Both the position numbers and the translations under genes were made by a program. From Opisthocomus hoazin (taxonomy: Eukaryota > Chordata > Aves > Opisthocomiformes > Opisthocomidae), in the NCBI RefSeq assembly GCF_030867145.1, contig NC_134420.1, forward strand, positions 43,234,912 to 43,298,911: a stretch of DNA of 64,000 nucleotides, given 5' to 3'. The number at the start of each line of letters is the position of its first letter. Within the stretch, counting starts at the first letter, position 1. Positions 51,201 to 63,599 of the stretch are shown here, piece by piece. Under the pieces are notes generated by a model. The model was given only the letters and a program-made list of their open reading frames with translations. It searched no databases and had not been told where the DNA came from.

Positions 51201-54200
51201 GGGTATGTTGAATGCCTTCCGTGTGTATATGAATGGCCTGGCCCTTAGAAGAGTCTCAGAAGGCATTATGGATGCAGGTTAGCTGGCTCACATACTTTGC
51301 TAAAAGATGCGTAACAGGACTGTGTTTCAGAAAATGTGAGGGGGCAGGGCAGGGGGGGCACTCTGCAGGCTTGGAGTAAGCCATGCTGCGCTGTCTGGCT
51401 AGTCTGCAGGCATCCTCAAGCAGCAATCTATCAGATGTGTTAACTCTGCCTATTCATTTAAGATTGGCTGTGAAGTCTGTAATAAAAGTGCCAGCTTTAA
51501 TATCAGCACTAACTTTTGCTGTTGCCTTAGGCGTCCAGGCAAAAAAAAAAAAGAAGCTTCCTGCAGTCCAAGTACATCTCCCATGATGTATCAATACTAA
51601 TCACATTGTCTGTCCCAAAAGCCTCCATTGTGGCCACCCCTCTTCCTACGACTCTATCAATAATGAAGATACAATGTGCATTCTAAAATGGCATTGCATT
51701 ATACTACAAAATAAATGTAACTTGCTTAAGTTTTGTGCATAAATGCTGAATTAAATTTATTTTCAAACTTCAGTACATAAACTCTGCAGTCCATTTCACT
51801 GCAAGCCAACAAAATGGTCTGTCAAGATGTATTCCTCAAAATTTACTGCTCTGCTCTGTAACTTCTTCATATAATACTTTCCCTGCTTGAGAAACTTCGG
51901 TATAAATTCTTATTGAGACAGAAACTCATCTGCTTTTTAATTAGACACTTATGCTCCTTCTGAATCTGGCAAAAGGACAGAAAGTCTAAAAGGCCAAAAA
52001 TGAATTCTTTCCCCCTAACTTAAAATCTTTTCTCATAGTAAAAAAGTAGAGTTCCAAGGTGACAGACGTATATACAAGAGTTTACAAGGCAAAACAAAAC
52101 CTTCCTGAAAAAAAATATCCTGAGGTGCTTCCTCTTCTAGCCTTTCTTCACTGATGGCCAGTTTTATCACCTCTAAGTTTTCATTATCCTCGCTCCATTA
52201 AAATGACCACCTAAGTCACCAAAAGACAATGTATGGTACATATAATCTCCTCTGACGCATGCTGAAGGCTACACGCAGCCTCGAAATACTAATGCTTGAT
52301 TGCACTGTCTGTATAGACTGAACATCTCAATTTCATGCCTAGAGCTTCCCTGAAATGCTTTGTTTTGTGAGCTAGTGTTCATGGTGCCAAAAAGAGCTCA
52401 GCTACACTATCTAGGTACTCATTACTCAAACACAACAAAAGGTAGAGTTCCTTTTATCTGTATTTCTGAGAGATAGAGAGCCCAAGGTTGGCCTGTCCAC
52501 CTCTAGAGCACCAATCATTGCAGAACACAAACCTGTAGAGATTAACCTTACAGTTTTCCCACTATTTCTTTAGGGCACTGTTAAAATCAAATAAAAACAC
52601 AGTGAGTTGGACTTTTCATGGTATCTGGATATAGTTTAGGGTAGATTAAGAAAGTCACAAGTTCAGAGACACTAATTCTTATTAATCATAATTGTATTAT
52701 TTACACTATACCTACTGCATTGGTAACAGCTTCATTTCAGATAAAGCACCCTGTGAACAGGTAGCAAAAGACTTTCATTGCCACCTGTGTCTCTAATGGA
52801 AATCTCATATAGGGACCACAGGTTTTACATGGAATTAGCAGGGCTTTTTTGCTGTCAAGACCCAATGCAGGTTATCAGAAGACACAGCCATGCAACTCAA
52901 GTACCTTCTTCCTACTGAATAAGTTTAAGTGTTAAACTAATGCTTCACTTGCAAAAAAAGTTTTATATGTTCATTTTATAACTACTGCATTACGCAGGTG
53001 ATTCTCAAGTCAAAAATACTGTTTATCTAGGATCCTAGTGACATTTACAGGGCCTCCAATTAAATAAACAAATGATACTTTACCATCTCTCAGTGTCTCA
53101 TCCCTGTAAAAATGACATACTGTACTTCTACAGAAGCGTATCTTTTCTTCTGCTTAGTTTATAACCTACAGAGAAAAAGTTTTAGGTCTCTTTTTATGTC
53201 TTATAGCTGTAGTCTCTAAACTATATGCAATTACTTTCAATAAAAAAGAAAACTATAATGGGAACTGTTTTATTGTCATATTTTTACTAGTGGGTGTGAG
53301 AAGTGATTTAACTTACAGGTACTGATTATTTAATTGTATTGATATAGAGCATACAGCCTGCCATGACTAGTGAATCATTCAGACTGACAAGAGGAGGTGT
53401 AAAAACTCTTCTTGCTTCTATTCTGCCACATCCTTCCAGTTTTACAAAAGAAAAAGCTTTATTCACAGGTGGGGGTTAGTAAGCCATTAAAGTTCTTGGT
53501 AACAGCTATGACTGCACAAAGCAAACACATCCAATCCATACAGTATAATTCTGAAATGAATTGGATAGAGAAACAAACTATTCCAAGAGATGACTATATC
53601 ATCAGATACACAATATAGCTGACTCTGAGCCTACACATGGTTTTAAAATAATCTTTGTAAAGTTTACAAATCTAAGCTTATATATAAACTGCTTATTCTA
53701 ATGTGTTCCATTTCATTTGTTAGTGTGTGACCTTTATTCAACACAATTGTTGCATAAACCCACTACTTGTTTAGATGTGAAAAGACACCACAAACTATTA
53801 AAGTCTTAGCTACATCATAATGTATGAAAGTAATTGTACTATATATTTTTAAAGCTATGGCCCTTCAGCAGTAGCTGATTAAAAGAACATGAATTTAGTC
53901 TGCAAAATAATTGTGTTTTGGACAATATCTGACCAAAAATAATTAGCAGAATTTAGATAAATTCTCACTCTGATTTTCAGCAACCTGAATAGAAAAGGTT
54001 ACCTATATGTAGGCTTGAATATGACCGAGTTCTATAGTAATATTCTAGAGGAATAATAGGGCTCAGATTTTAGATATACAAAAAAGCAAAAGCTTTTGGC
54101 TCAAAAAAAGTCAGTTTTTATTTTCTTCCTCATCAGTTTTATTTATATTTTTCACTAAACACAAGAGGACAACAAGCAACTAATGGATTCACATACATCT

Positions 54201-56817
54201 CTTAATTTCTTTTCAGTATCACTTTATGACAACGATAATCAAAAATAACTTGCAAGGCACCTGTTTTCTTTAAACAGTTATAATTTTGTATAGTTACAGC
54301 AAACAATAGATTTTGAAGTTATACTTTCCTCATTGTTTTTCCTATAGTATTTAATTAATACATATAATTCTGTTTGTGTGTTTTTTTCACTATGGAGTAT
54401 ACATATCCAAAATTGTTATCTTCTATTTTCAGCATCATTAATAATTCTTTTATTAGTATAAATGAATATTCTAAGATGCTGGGTAAAAGTAATATCCTGA
54501 AAGCATTAACTAATTTGTCTAGTAACAGAAACATGAAGTGTAAGATGGATATTTCTTTTTATTACTTTTTATATGTTATTAACAGAAGAAACAAAATAAG
54601 AGCTGTGTTAGAAAAGATCCAACACTAGTAAAAGAGTTCTGAACTAATGATTATATTCGCTATATAGTAAAAGAGTTGCTTTTAAGTACTGCCACGTGCT
54701 TGTTTTGCCACAGATGAAGTGGTTTTCTTCAACAATTTACTAAAAATCTGCCTGGTACTTGTAGTCCAAGAAGAGAAATGTTGTTGAAGGGAAATCTTTT
54801 CCCCCTTTTTTGTTCTGTACAAAAGACAACCACAATGGGTCTGCCTGCAGGGCAAATATCTCAGAAAACGAAAAAGTTGAGAACGGCTGTATATTCTGAC
54901 ACATTTGTAATGGCCCATGTGAAGAAAGCTGGCACATCTGGCCAACTCTTTGGTGAAAACAAGTTGTATATTATAGAATAAAAACAAATTACATTTTTGG
55001 CAGGCTAGCTATCTTCAGATAAGGAAGCTAGACTATTCTAAGTAATGCATCATGAAAAAAATATTACCGTTTCACTTGGATGACACTTGAAATGAAAATA
55101 ATCCTGGTCTAAGGTGAAGTCTGCAGATCCTGACAGAAGAATCTTTGTGCTGGTAAATTTAGCACAGCTTACTTTAACAACTGCAATGTCATGACTGTTG
55201 ACAATTACCGAGTTGTTTTTCAGAACAGCGCATAACTATTTTTATTTAAACATGAATTAAAAATTGTAAGTATGGCAATTCACCCTATTTATCAGTTTAT
55301 AATTAGTAAAAAGGATGAAACCACTAGAGTAAAACTTACCTTTTGAAATTATAGGATTGAAGAGAATCATAAGAATAACATAGAGACCTGAATAGGGAAT
55401 GTGAGCATTGATACAGGACGTTGTAAAGTCTGATAAAGAATTCTATTAAAATATTTTTATTCGGCATCAAATTGTAAAAAATATTTTTAGATGAGGTGAA
55501 AAATCATAGAATTGTAAAGCTTAAGGAACAGATAATGCAATTATAACAAGATACAGGTGAGCTACTTAAATTATCATATTCCACTTAAAAACTCAGTGAT
55601 CATAATCATTTTAGAACTCTATTATATCCAGAGCTATGAAGAATAAATTAGAAAATCATTGACTCCATCTAGTGGTGATTTTCTGTGACTTTCACTTGCA
55701 ACTCTGCTTCAGTAGGGAACTCTATTCCAAGCTTTGATTCTAACTTGTTACACTTCGAGAAACAACAACAGCAATCCACCTGATTGATACATGAAACGTT
55801 TTCAGTCTTTTTATGGTATCGAAGTCAATCAGTTTCAAAACCTATGCTTAAGAATTTAAATTTTAATCTTAGGAAAATGAATTAGTAATATAATACCCAT
55901 ATCTCTTCCAAGAATGGTTCTCAAAATGTCTTGCAAAGAAAGTCAACATCATTTTTCATACTCTTGACAAAGGGGGTGTCTCTCAGCTTGGGAGGCTGAG
56001 ACAGGGGGAAATGAGACAGTTCCAGCCAGTGCCAAAATGCAGAAAATAACCTGTGCTTCCCCAGCCACTCAGCTCAGGGCTCCCCGCAGGGAACCAGGAC
56101 GAGGGAGGCAGAGTCTGTCTCCTTGGATGTTTTTGGCTCAGATCAAGGACAAAATGGTGGTGACTGGCACTCCGTGATGACGTGACATGAAATGATATTT
56201 TTTCATGTTATGACTTTGAAGAGGGAGCCACATCACTGCAGCCACCACCTTAGCCATTACAAGTAAGCACGTCTGCAGCCTGCTGAGACAATATAAAACT
56301 CGTTAGACTCCAGAATCTGAGCTGCTTACACAGTCCTCTCTACTGTACAACTGAATCAAAGTGGCAAAATGGCATAAGGAAACTTACACTACCACTCCCA
56401 AATGATCTACCTTATTCTATAGAAATAAAAAAAAAAGCAATGTCAAGTCCCCAGGGCAATAATTGTCATTTGTCAAAAGCATTTAATCCAGATGAAGTCA
56501 TTCTGGATATTCTTGTTTATATAACAACTAAAACATAAGCCTGCTTGCAACGTTTGAGAGGCTTGGAAAGCAGTATGCACCATGCTTCCGCATGTTTATT
56601 CAGTGTCAACAAAAGGAAAATGTAGTCCATAGTGATCAGAATTAAAGAAACTACAGACAAAAGTGACTTTAACATTGCAAATGCTGGGGCTTTGGGGGAG
56701 CATGGACATCAAACAAGGTTAATTCTTCTTTCTATTTTTACAACAGCACTATTCAAGCAACATGGTGGACCTCAGGAAGGAGGCTGAGTATTCATCTCCA
56801 GAGTTTCCATGACAGCA
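48217..56817. other. AT-rich non-coding stretch
   Basis: There is no recognised gene or element. The most notable open frame is 50093-50554 on the plus strand (153 codons), where GC rises. Its translation resembles no family I know; an acceptor-like site (GTTTTCTGGTTTTAG) falls inside it, but I see no clear donor. An A run lies at 51540-51552. A further GC-richer patch lies at about 55970-56130. Confidence 0.5.
55665..55675 (-). promoter_or_regulatory. CTCF-like site, full core match
   Basis: CCATCTAGTGG matches the reverse-orientation CTCF core CCMYCTRSTGG at all 11 positions. It shares the 11-mer CATCTAGTGGT with the site at 34006. Confidence 0.3.
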
Positions 56818-57487
56818 TGTCATGGTTTAACCCAGCAGCCAGCAACTCAGCAGCTGGCAGCCGCTCGCCCACCCCTCCTGCTCCCCCCCAGTGGGATGGG
56901 GAGGAGAAATGGACAAAAGGGGAAACTCATGGGTTGAGATAAAGACAGTTTCGTAAGACAATGAAGGAAATACTAATAGTACTACTAGTAATAATATTGA
57001 ATATGCAAAATGAGCTATACACAATAAAATTTTTTCTCACCACCCGGTGACCAGTTGTGTAGCCAGTCCCCAAGCAGTGATCGTGGAACCGGGAACTTGC
57101 AGATTTCACGAAACTTTTGAAAAAGACCGAACTCACAGAACCGTTCGAACTCATGGAAAAAGAGAACAGTTAAAACTCTCAGAAAAGAGAAAGAAAAAAA
57201 AAAAAAAAGAGGATTTCCTGCCCCCTAGCCAATCCCATTTATAAAGTGAGCATGACAGCTATGGTATGGAATATTTCCATCGGCCAGCTTGGGCTCGCTG
57301 CCTGGCTGTGCTCCCTCCCAGCTCCTGCACACCTGCTCATTAGCTGAATATGGGAAACTGGAAAAAGTCCTTGATTTCTCAGCAACATCTAAAAACACCA
57401 GTTTTATCAACATTCTTCTTGTACTAAATCAAAAACACAGCAGCTATTGGGAGGAAAATTAACTCTATCCCAGCTGAAACCAGGACA
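56818..57487 (+). mobile_element. solo LTR of an avian endogenous retrovirus
   Basis: The 670-base element begins TGTCATGGTTTAACCCAGC and ends CCAGCTGAAACCAGGACA, the TG...CA termini and end motifs of an LTR class widespread in bird genomes. Inside are the GCAGCCGCTCGCCCACCCC and CCCCCAGTGGGATGGGGAGG blocks, a CCAAT box (near 57229) and a TATA-like TTTATAAAG (57238-57246), followed by GAGCATGACAGCTATGGTAT. No gag, pol or env sequence flanks it, so it is a solo LTR left by recombination between two LTRs. Bases 56813-56817 (CAGCA) and 57488-57492 (CAGGG) agree at three of five positions, so no clean target duplication survives. A poly-A tract at about 57190-57207 is an internal expansion. The retroviral class (ERVL or ERVK type) is not certain. 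Confidence 0.8.
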
Positions 57488-59133
57488 CAGGGCAACAAAA
57501 ATGTCCAAATACTGTTCTATTGTATGTAAAGTCGAATACACAACAATTCACAATTAATAATTTGGAAAGCTATCAATAAATTGTGAACTGGTCCACAGCT
57601 ATGAGAAAAATATCAATTACTGATACAAATAAACATCATTCCACAAGCAGGATGACTGGGGCTCAACTCCAGCTTGATCTGACTGTCACTACCTTGTCAG
57701 TCATAGCCTGCCTTAACACCTAGGACAGTGAATGAAGGATTAGCACTATAGTGAACTGTGCTTCAGAGCTAAAATCTGGTTGTCAAAAGCACTCACTGAT
57801 GAAATTATCCAACAATTATTTTGAGTGAGTAAACTTGGCAAACAGAGCGCTCTTCCAAAAACAGTATATATAGTTCATGTCAATAAAGAAGCTCACTTAC
57901 CCTCTGCTGGTTCTGATCAACCACAGTTGATTCACAGAATTTCTACAGCCAAGCTCTCTCCCACTCAAACCTATCTTCCTTTGACAGAAGTACTAATGAA
58001 AATTCACTGGATTGAAGGAATTCTTAGCTATTAGCACTCATTCTCCCAAGACATTACCTGTGTTCAGTACACTGCTTCCAGGACAAAGTAGTATTCTACA
58101 TGCTCTCCTTGTCAACACCTGGGGATGAACAGAGCATCTTTAAATAATTCTCTAGACAACTGAGAGTGACACAGCAGCTAAACAGTTTAAAAACGCTGGA
58201 ATTTCATAGAATACTTATCTGTCAGACATAATTATCAAAATAAAAAATAGAGGAAAAGTTCTTCTCCAGTTTTCAAGTGATAGAGATACAGGATGACTTC
58301 AGGTCTTCATATATGAGCCAACTGCAGCCTAGCAAGAGATCCGTCATTTGGGATATATTACATCCTCTACAGCATCTAACCGACAATTTGATATGAGCAG
58401 TTCAATATGAGTAAGAGTTCACTTCTCTTCCGACTGTTCATAAACAAGATGTAGATCAACACAATAAATGCAGAACTTGAAACAAATACAGTACTATATT
58501 TTTCACGATAAGTGATGCAGCAAACAGAGTTGTAAGAAACACAGCTTTATCAATGTATTAAAAAGATATATGTTAGGTACTGGCACTTTGCTATTTGCAT
58601 TTTAAATTATACCCCAGAGCTGGTCCCCAGTGCACAGTTCTAATACCGTGGCCTTATAGCTGTGTACTAGAACCTTCTTCTTCTATTATAGTCATACCCT
58701 AGAGAAAGGCAAAATGCCTAAACAGAAGAACAGACTTTTTAATAGGAATGATTTTCCCTGTTTCTTGTTTAAAAACTATCAATTTTATAATAAAATTCCT
58801 TATTTGTAATTATTTGCATATTTAAAAAGAATAAAGGCTGTACTCCTTTGATAGTGATCTAACAAAAGAACTAAATAAGCTCCTGCTATTTTTAATCTTT
58901 TGTCTAGCCAATTTTCAGATCTTGGGCAATTTGCAGAATGTGAGAAGTCTGGATAATCACGAATTGTGGTAGTGAGTTTCAGCTCTAAATTTCTGCAATG
59001 AGATAACACTTAGGACACAACATGTCAGCCAAACTTCTCTGTGTTCTCCAAAGCAGGTCTTTCTCAGCAGAATGGGAAGACAGTCAATTAAACACAGAAT
59101 GTTTATGTAAGGGTAGCAGAGCTGAATTCACGT
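57488..59133. other. AT-rich stretch, no assigned gene
   Basis: No element is recognised. One exon-like segment on the minus strand (57901-57992, very strong GTAAGTGAG donor, one open frame) and another at 58058-58118 are discussed as findings or rejections rather than called as genes. Confidence 0.5.
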
Positions 59134-59808
59134 GCAGAATCACAGAATGTTAGGGGTTGGAAGGGACCTGCCAAAGCAGGGTCACCCAGAGCAGGCTGCA
59201 CAGGACCGCAACCAGGAGGGTCTTGAGTATCTTCAGAGAAGGAGATACCTCCCTGGGCAGCCTGTTCCAGGGCTCCGTCACCCTCAGAGGGAAGAAGTTC
59301 TTCCTTGTCTTCAGCTGGAACTTCCCATGCTTCAGCTTGTGCCCATTGCCCCTTGTCCTGTCGCCGGGCACCACTGAAAAGAGTCTGGCCCCATCCCCTT
59401 GACACCCATCCTTAAGATATTTACAAGCATTTATAAGATCCCCTCTCAGCCTTCTCTTCTTCAGGCTGAACAAGCCCAGCTCCCTCAGCCTTTCCTCATA
59501 GGAAAGATGCTCCAGTCCCCTACTCATCTCTGTAGTCCTCTGCCGGACTCTCTCCAGTAGCTCCTCGTCTTTCTTGAAGTGGGGAGCACAGAACTGGACG
59601 CAGTACTCCAGATGGGGCCTCACTAGGGCAGAGTAGAGGGGGAGAAGAACCTCCCTCGACCTGCTGGAGACACTCTTCTTAATGCACTCCAGGATACCAT
59701 TGGCCCTCTTGGCAGCAAGAGCACACTGCTGGCTCATGGTCATGCACCAGGACATCCAGGTCCCTCTCCACAGAGCTGCTCTCCAGCAGGTCAGCCCTGA
59801 GCCTGTAT
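59134..59808 (-). mobile_element. CR1 LINE, 5'-truncated 3' end
   Basis: This is a minus-strand CR1 whose 3' end is at about 59134 (CAGAATCACAGAATGTTAGG). The truncated 5' end is near 59808, inside ORF2. The minus-strand frame (59150-59854, partly flank) shows [57 protein letters not shown] and [10 protein letters not shown], ending in PWNRLPREV. Compared with the 22378 copy it lacks about 30 bases of the 3' UTR (the TCATCTAGTCCAACCCCCC segment) and a short piece near 59245. The long frame extends into flanking DNA by chance and is not a gene. Confidence 0.95.
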
Positions 59809-62459
59809 CAATCATAGTCACTAAAGAAATTAAGATTTCATGTTGTCTAGCCATTTAAGAGCTGAGAATTTAACCTCATCTCAGCACTTGAGAAGAAATA
59901 ATAGAGGTTTAACTTCAAATTTCCTTTCTCAGTAAATAAAAAAATCAAGACTCATACTCATTTGTCACCAGTGAATAATGCTTCCTTGGCTGGTGATAGC
60001 TCCTCTGGTATTCTGCCTACATGTACTCACGAACTTCATGAGAGCACTGCATAGGCCCTTCCCTCCCAGAGTCTTTAGTGCGGCAGATAAAATGTAGATA
60101 TCGTAACCCCCTGATACTTTCCTGCTTTTTACCTCAGTGAAGTACAGCCAGCAGAGAGCTCACTGAGGTCATCACTGCTTTTCTTCTGCTTTTGTCAGAC
60201 TCCAGCGTTAATCTTTCATAGCAAAATTCCTACATCAGCATCAAAGTCTTTTGAAAAGTGATCTAGTGTTACAAACCAACAAACCTTCAACAGGCGTTCT
60301 GGATCTTGGAGCTGGGATCTGCATTCATATGTAGTTCAAAGGCATTTGTGCAGCACAGGACAATTACCTACTCAGTGTACACCACCAGTTTCACAGAGGA
60401 GTGGACTGTGTTTCTGTTTTGTCTGTGTCTGATGAAAACAGAGGTTTTGCAGTGTGCACTGCAGGATGACCTACCATCGTCTGAGAAGCCAAAATTAGCA
60501 TCTGAATTTTCACAGTTTAACCCAAAGGTGTCTAAAAAACATGTACTAAAAAACCTCTTCCTTTTGTCAGGGCAGCTTCCTTTTCGGTGTGTGAAGCTTT
60601 GTCCCTGCACCTGGAAAAATTATGAGGGTCTTATCCATCTTCATTGTGAATGACGTTCACATCGTCAGTATCAATGGAAAATAAAATATGATTGACTGAA
60701 TATTAGGCAAAAGGAATTTAAAGTCAATTCTAAATGACAGTCAACCCTCAATGACAATTCAGGGATGTGTTCCCATTGTTTCTAAAATCTGAGGCTCTCT
60801 CTGACATCCTCATTAAAGATCAGCAAAAAAATAACAAGTCCTATTTTATTAAGAAGAAACACTAGTGCTCATCACCTCTCCAGTAGGGTTCTCCATGAGC
60901 CTTTAGCAGAAGTACCATGCTAAGGAGGAAACAGACAGAAACCCTCCCCAAATAAACAAGCTATCCCCTGATGTACGCTTTTGGTTGATTTTGAGACACC
61001 TGAGAAATCCATTTGTGCATCCAGTGACTGCTCCCTCATCTGAGTCTTCCTGGTAACCTGTTTCACTCTGCACTGGCATGGACTTGTTTAGTTATCCCTC
61101 GCTAAGTAAGCTGACTACAGTCTATCTGACTGAAGTACTTTGGTTCAACAGATTTCGGTTAAGTTTGCTTATTTATAAAAACGTTAAGATTTCCACAGCA
61201 AACTAAACTGAAAACATTAGCCCTTAAAGGAACAACCCCGTCCACCTTTACAATAAGTATTTCATTTAAATGATCAAAGAAAATGTTTTATATTCTACTT
61301 AGCCTTTATAGATAAGATTCTTGCCTGAGGTGGGTTAGGAATTTCATAAGCAAGGCTACCTATCTCCCAAATTATGTAAAGTATTTGTATGCTCAAATGA
61401 ACATCTCAAGAAACCTTAAACTGTTTTAAAGAGATAAGGAAACATAGAATGACTTTGACCTTCAAAGAACTAAGTGGCAGTGGAATACCAAAACATTTTC
61501 CCAGCTACCCATTTTCCTTAAAGTTATATACTGTACAAAAATTATACAATTTTCCTTTGGAATTTTTAGAAGTCTCTAAAATAAAGTATTTTTCTTTACA
61601 AAAACAAATTCAGAGTGCTGAATTAGCCATATAGAACCTGGCAGTGTTCTCCTGCCCTTTAGAAAACAGGATGTATCTTCCCCTTTGAAGACAATGTGGC
61701 TGGGTGTTTGCATCTTCATCAAATACTCCACCAAGTGTCATCAGCACTACCCATAATATGCAATTAATGACTCTGCAAAATGCTTTCTGCAAGGCAAGTA
61801 TTAACTGACATTTAAATATAACTTTCAAACATAAACCAAAACATAAACTATTCAAGCAAAACAGCACATTTACACCTACAGGCTAGAGTTTGTTCATTTG
61901 GACTGGGAGATGATAAGTGGAAGTTCTCCTGCCTCTTCTGGGTAGGATGAAAAAGGAAAAACTTCACAAGTTTTTTAATGAACCTAAAAATCTCAATAAA
62001 CAAGCAAGTAAAAAACCGTAGATAAATAAACTACAACTGGCCATCGAATGTAGAAAGGTAATTTTAAGTGCTTTCTCTGCTTCTGGAAGGGTGACAGACA
62101 CAGTCTGTGTAATCACTTTCACCTCAATATCACGGTTGTTGCCCCAGAGTCCATCTACTCAACGCAATTGCCTTGCCCTCGGCAGAGTGCTGATCGTGGA
62201 TCACAGTGTTCACATACATCGAAAGAGAAGCAACCATTTAAACTTTTAGCTCAGGAAGGAAAAAATACAAGCAATTTAGCTTATGTCCTGTCTGAAAGGC
62301 CAAGGAGTGGAACAGAGTGGGATTGCGCTTACATAGACACATTAAGCTCCTGACCCAGAACGAACACAGCAATGCAGGCAGGAGATGAGCTCCGCGGGGT
62401 GAAGCCGCACCACCTCACAGCAGGAGAAATATCACCCCTAACCTCTGCTGCTCACATAC

Positions 62460-62525
62460 CTGCTTATTATCTGAGCAACCCGGTACCAGGAGACCTGAAA
62501 TTGCTGTTTTGTGAGGAAATCCCCG
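62460..62525 (-). CDS. possible small coding exon, protein not recognised
   Basis: A 66-base minus-strand segment lies between a strong acceptor (CATACCACCTCTTGGCAG) and a strong donor (AAGCAG followed by GTATGTGAG). Two frames are open. The phase 2-2 frame gives GDFLTKQQFQVSWYRVAQII, then S. The phase 0-0 frame gives RGFPHKTAISGLLVPG, then CSDNKQ. The first fits the phases of the putative first exon at 63528-63589 and of the segment at 46131-46231. With two open frames, coding status is unproven. A non-coding exon or chance are possible. Confidence 0.22.
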
Positions 62526-63401
62526 CTGCCAAGAGGTGGTATGTTTGAGTTCAAAAGACACGGAGAACAGTCAGAATTGGTTTCAGATCAAAACATACAA
62601 ACAAGGACCAGAAAAGATAATAGGAGAGAACTATGAAAAAAAAAACCAAAACTTGTGTTTTGTGGTAAACACTGAGCTAGTACTTTTCCAATGGTTATGT
62701 GAAAACAAAGGAACCAAGAGAGTCCCTGATTAAAAAAAAAAAAATTAAGCTGGTCACCTTTCTCCTAAAAACAATTAAAGAACATGGACCTGATTAGTTA
62801 TTCTTTTATTAATATATAACCATGCAAATCGAGTATAAAATGCTGTCATCATGGTTAGGTCCTAAAAACTTGACAAGCTGTGCCATGACTGAGCATCTCC
62901 ATGTGTGATTTGAGGTTCTGGGCAGCCTACCATACTTCAGATGTTTAGAGGAGGATGCTACTGCTTGTCGAGTTTTTCATAACTACAGAAAAATGTTTGA
63001 GGCTGCCTCATTTAAAAAAAAATCCATTAAAACCAGGAGAACATGCAGGTACATTTAAACGTTAATTGTTTCTTTAGAACTTTTTCACCCTCCTGGGTAG
63101 GGCTACGTGAATGACTGATAAAGACTGAAAGAAAAAGATGTTCAGGCTTTTCTGGCTCATAATAATAACTTTAAAAATCTAACAGAGCATATCAGTTGAC
63201 CCATAATGAAATATTCTGTATTTGGAAATTATCAGCATACAGCAAAGCAAATAATGGTACATATTACAAAAGGTAGAGCAGTCGGCAGCCAGAGAGGGCA
63301 TGGGCGAGAATGATATTCTACACTTCTTGAAAATGTGGATTCAAATTCACGTAGGAGGACGGAATCTGTTCTGGGTTTTTCATGTGGCAGGTAGGTGCTC
63401 G

Positions 63402-63414
63402 GTTACTGGGTAAC
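63402..63414. promoter_or_regulatory. palindromic X-box-like element
   Basis: GTTACTGGGTAAC has perfect five-base inverted arms around TGG, resembling two RFX half-sites. It lies about 200 bases from the CpG-rich block. Confidence 0.25.
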
Positions 63415-63527
63415 ATGGGACACCCACCACACTGAGGCACATTTAGGAAAAACAACGTGATTTGTTTGCTTTGCTTTGTGCTTAGCAAACCAGTAGTTAC
63501 CTATCTACATCTTTCACCCTGTCTCAC

Positions 63528-63589
63528 ATCCAGAGACGCTTCTCTTCTCCTTCAGAAGCGCACACTGTGAGGACACGCGCAATAACCAT
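63528..63589 (-). CDS. possible first coding exon, protein not recognised
   Basis: Within the CpG-rich block an ATG at 63589 in good context (AAAAATGG) opens a short minus-strand frame of 20 codons: MVIARVLTVCASEGEEKRLW. It ends at a possible donor (GGAT followed by GTGAGAC, phase 2). The frame is also open upstream without another ATG. The phase-2 end would join the segment at 62525 to make an isoleucine codon. There is no signal peptide. If the donor is not used the frame stops one codon later, so this may instead be an untranslated exon. Confidence 0.15.
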
Positions 63590-63599
63590 TTTTGGCTGA

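Larger units (their letters stand above)
59809..63530. other. AT-rich stretch, no assigned gene beyond one exon candidate
   Basis: No repeat is recognised. Overlapping open frames on both strands at 60306-60653 (115 codons plus, 80 codons minus) show no known motif. The exon-like segment at 62460-62525 is listed separately. A runs occur near 62635-62645 and 62731-62744. Confidence 0.5.

Noticed and set aside
55505..55560. AATCATAGAATTGTAAAGCTT resembling a CR1 3' terminus
   Set aside because: Only the first dozen bases fit; the GGTTGGA...GACCT core does not follow, so the match is too weak to call.
57023..57028. AATAAA within the LTR as its polyadenylation signal
   Set aside because: It lies upstream of the CCAAT and TATA-like boxes, so it is badly placed to be the functional signal.
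58058..58118. Minus-strand exon-like 61-base segment with good splice sites
   Set aside because: Its phases (0 start, 1 end) do not fit neighbouring candidates, and 20 open codons are not significant.
59150..59854. 234-codon minus-strand open frame
   Set aside because: It is CR1 ORF2 C-terminal sequence plus chance extension into flanking DNA at both ends, not a host gene.
60474..60530. Minus-strand phase 1-1 exon-like segment of about 57 bases (boundaries approximate) with a strong pyrimidine tract
   Set aside because: Too short to judge, phases incompatible with the best chain, and an overlapping longer plus-strand frame is equally open.
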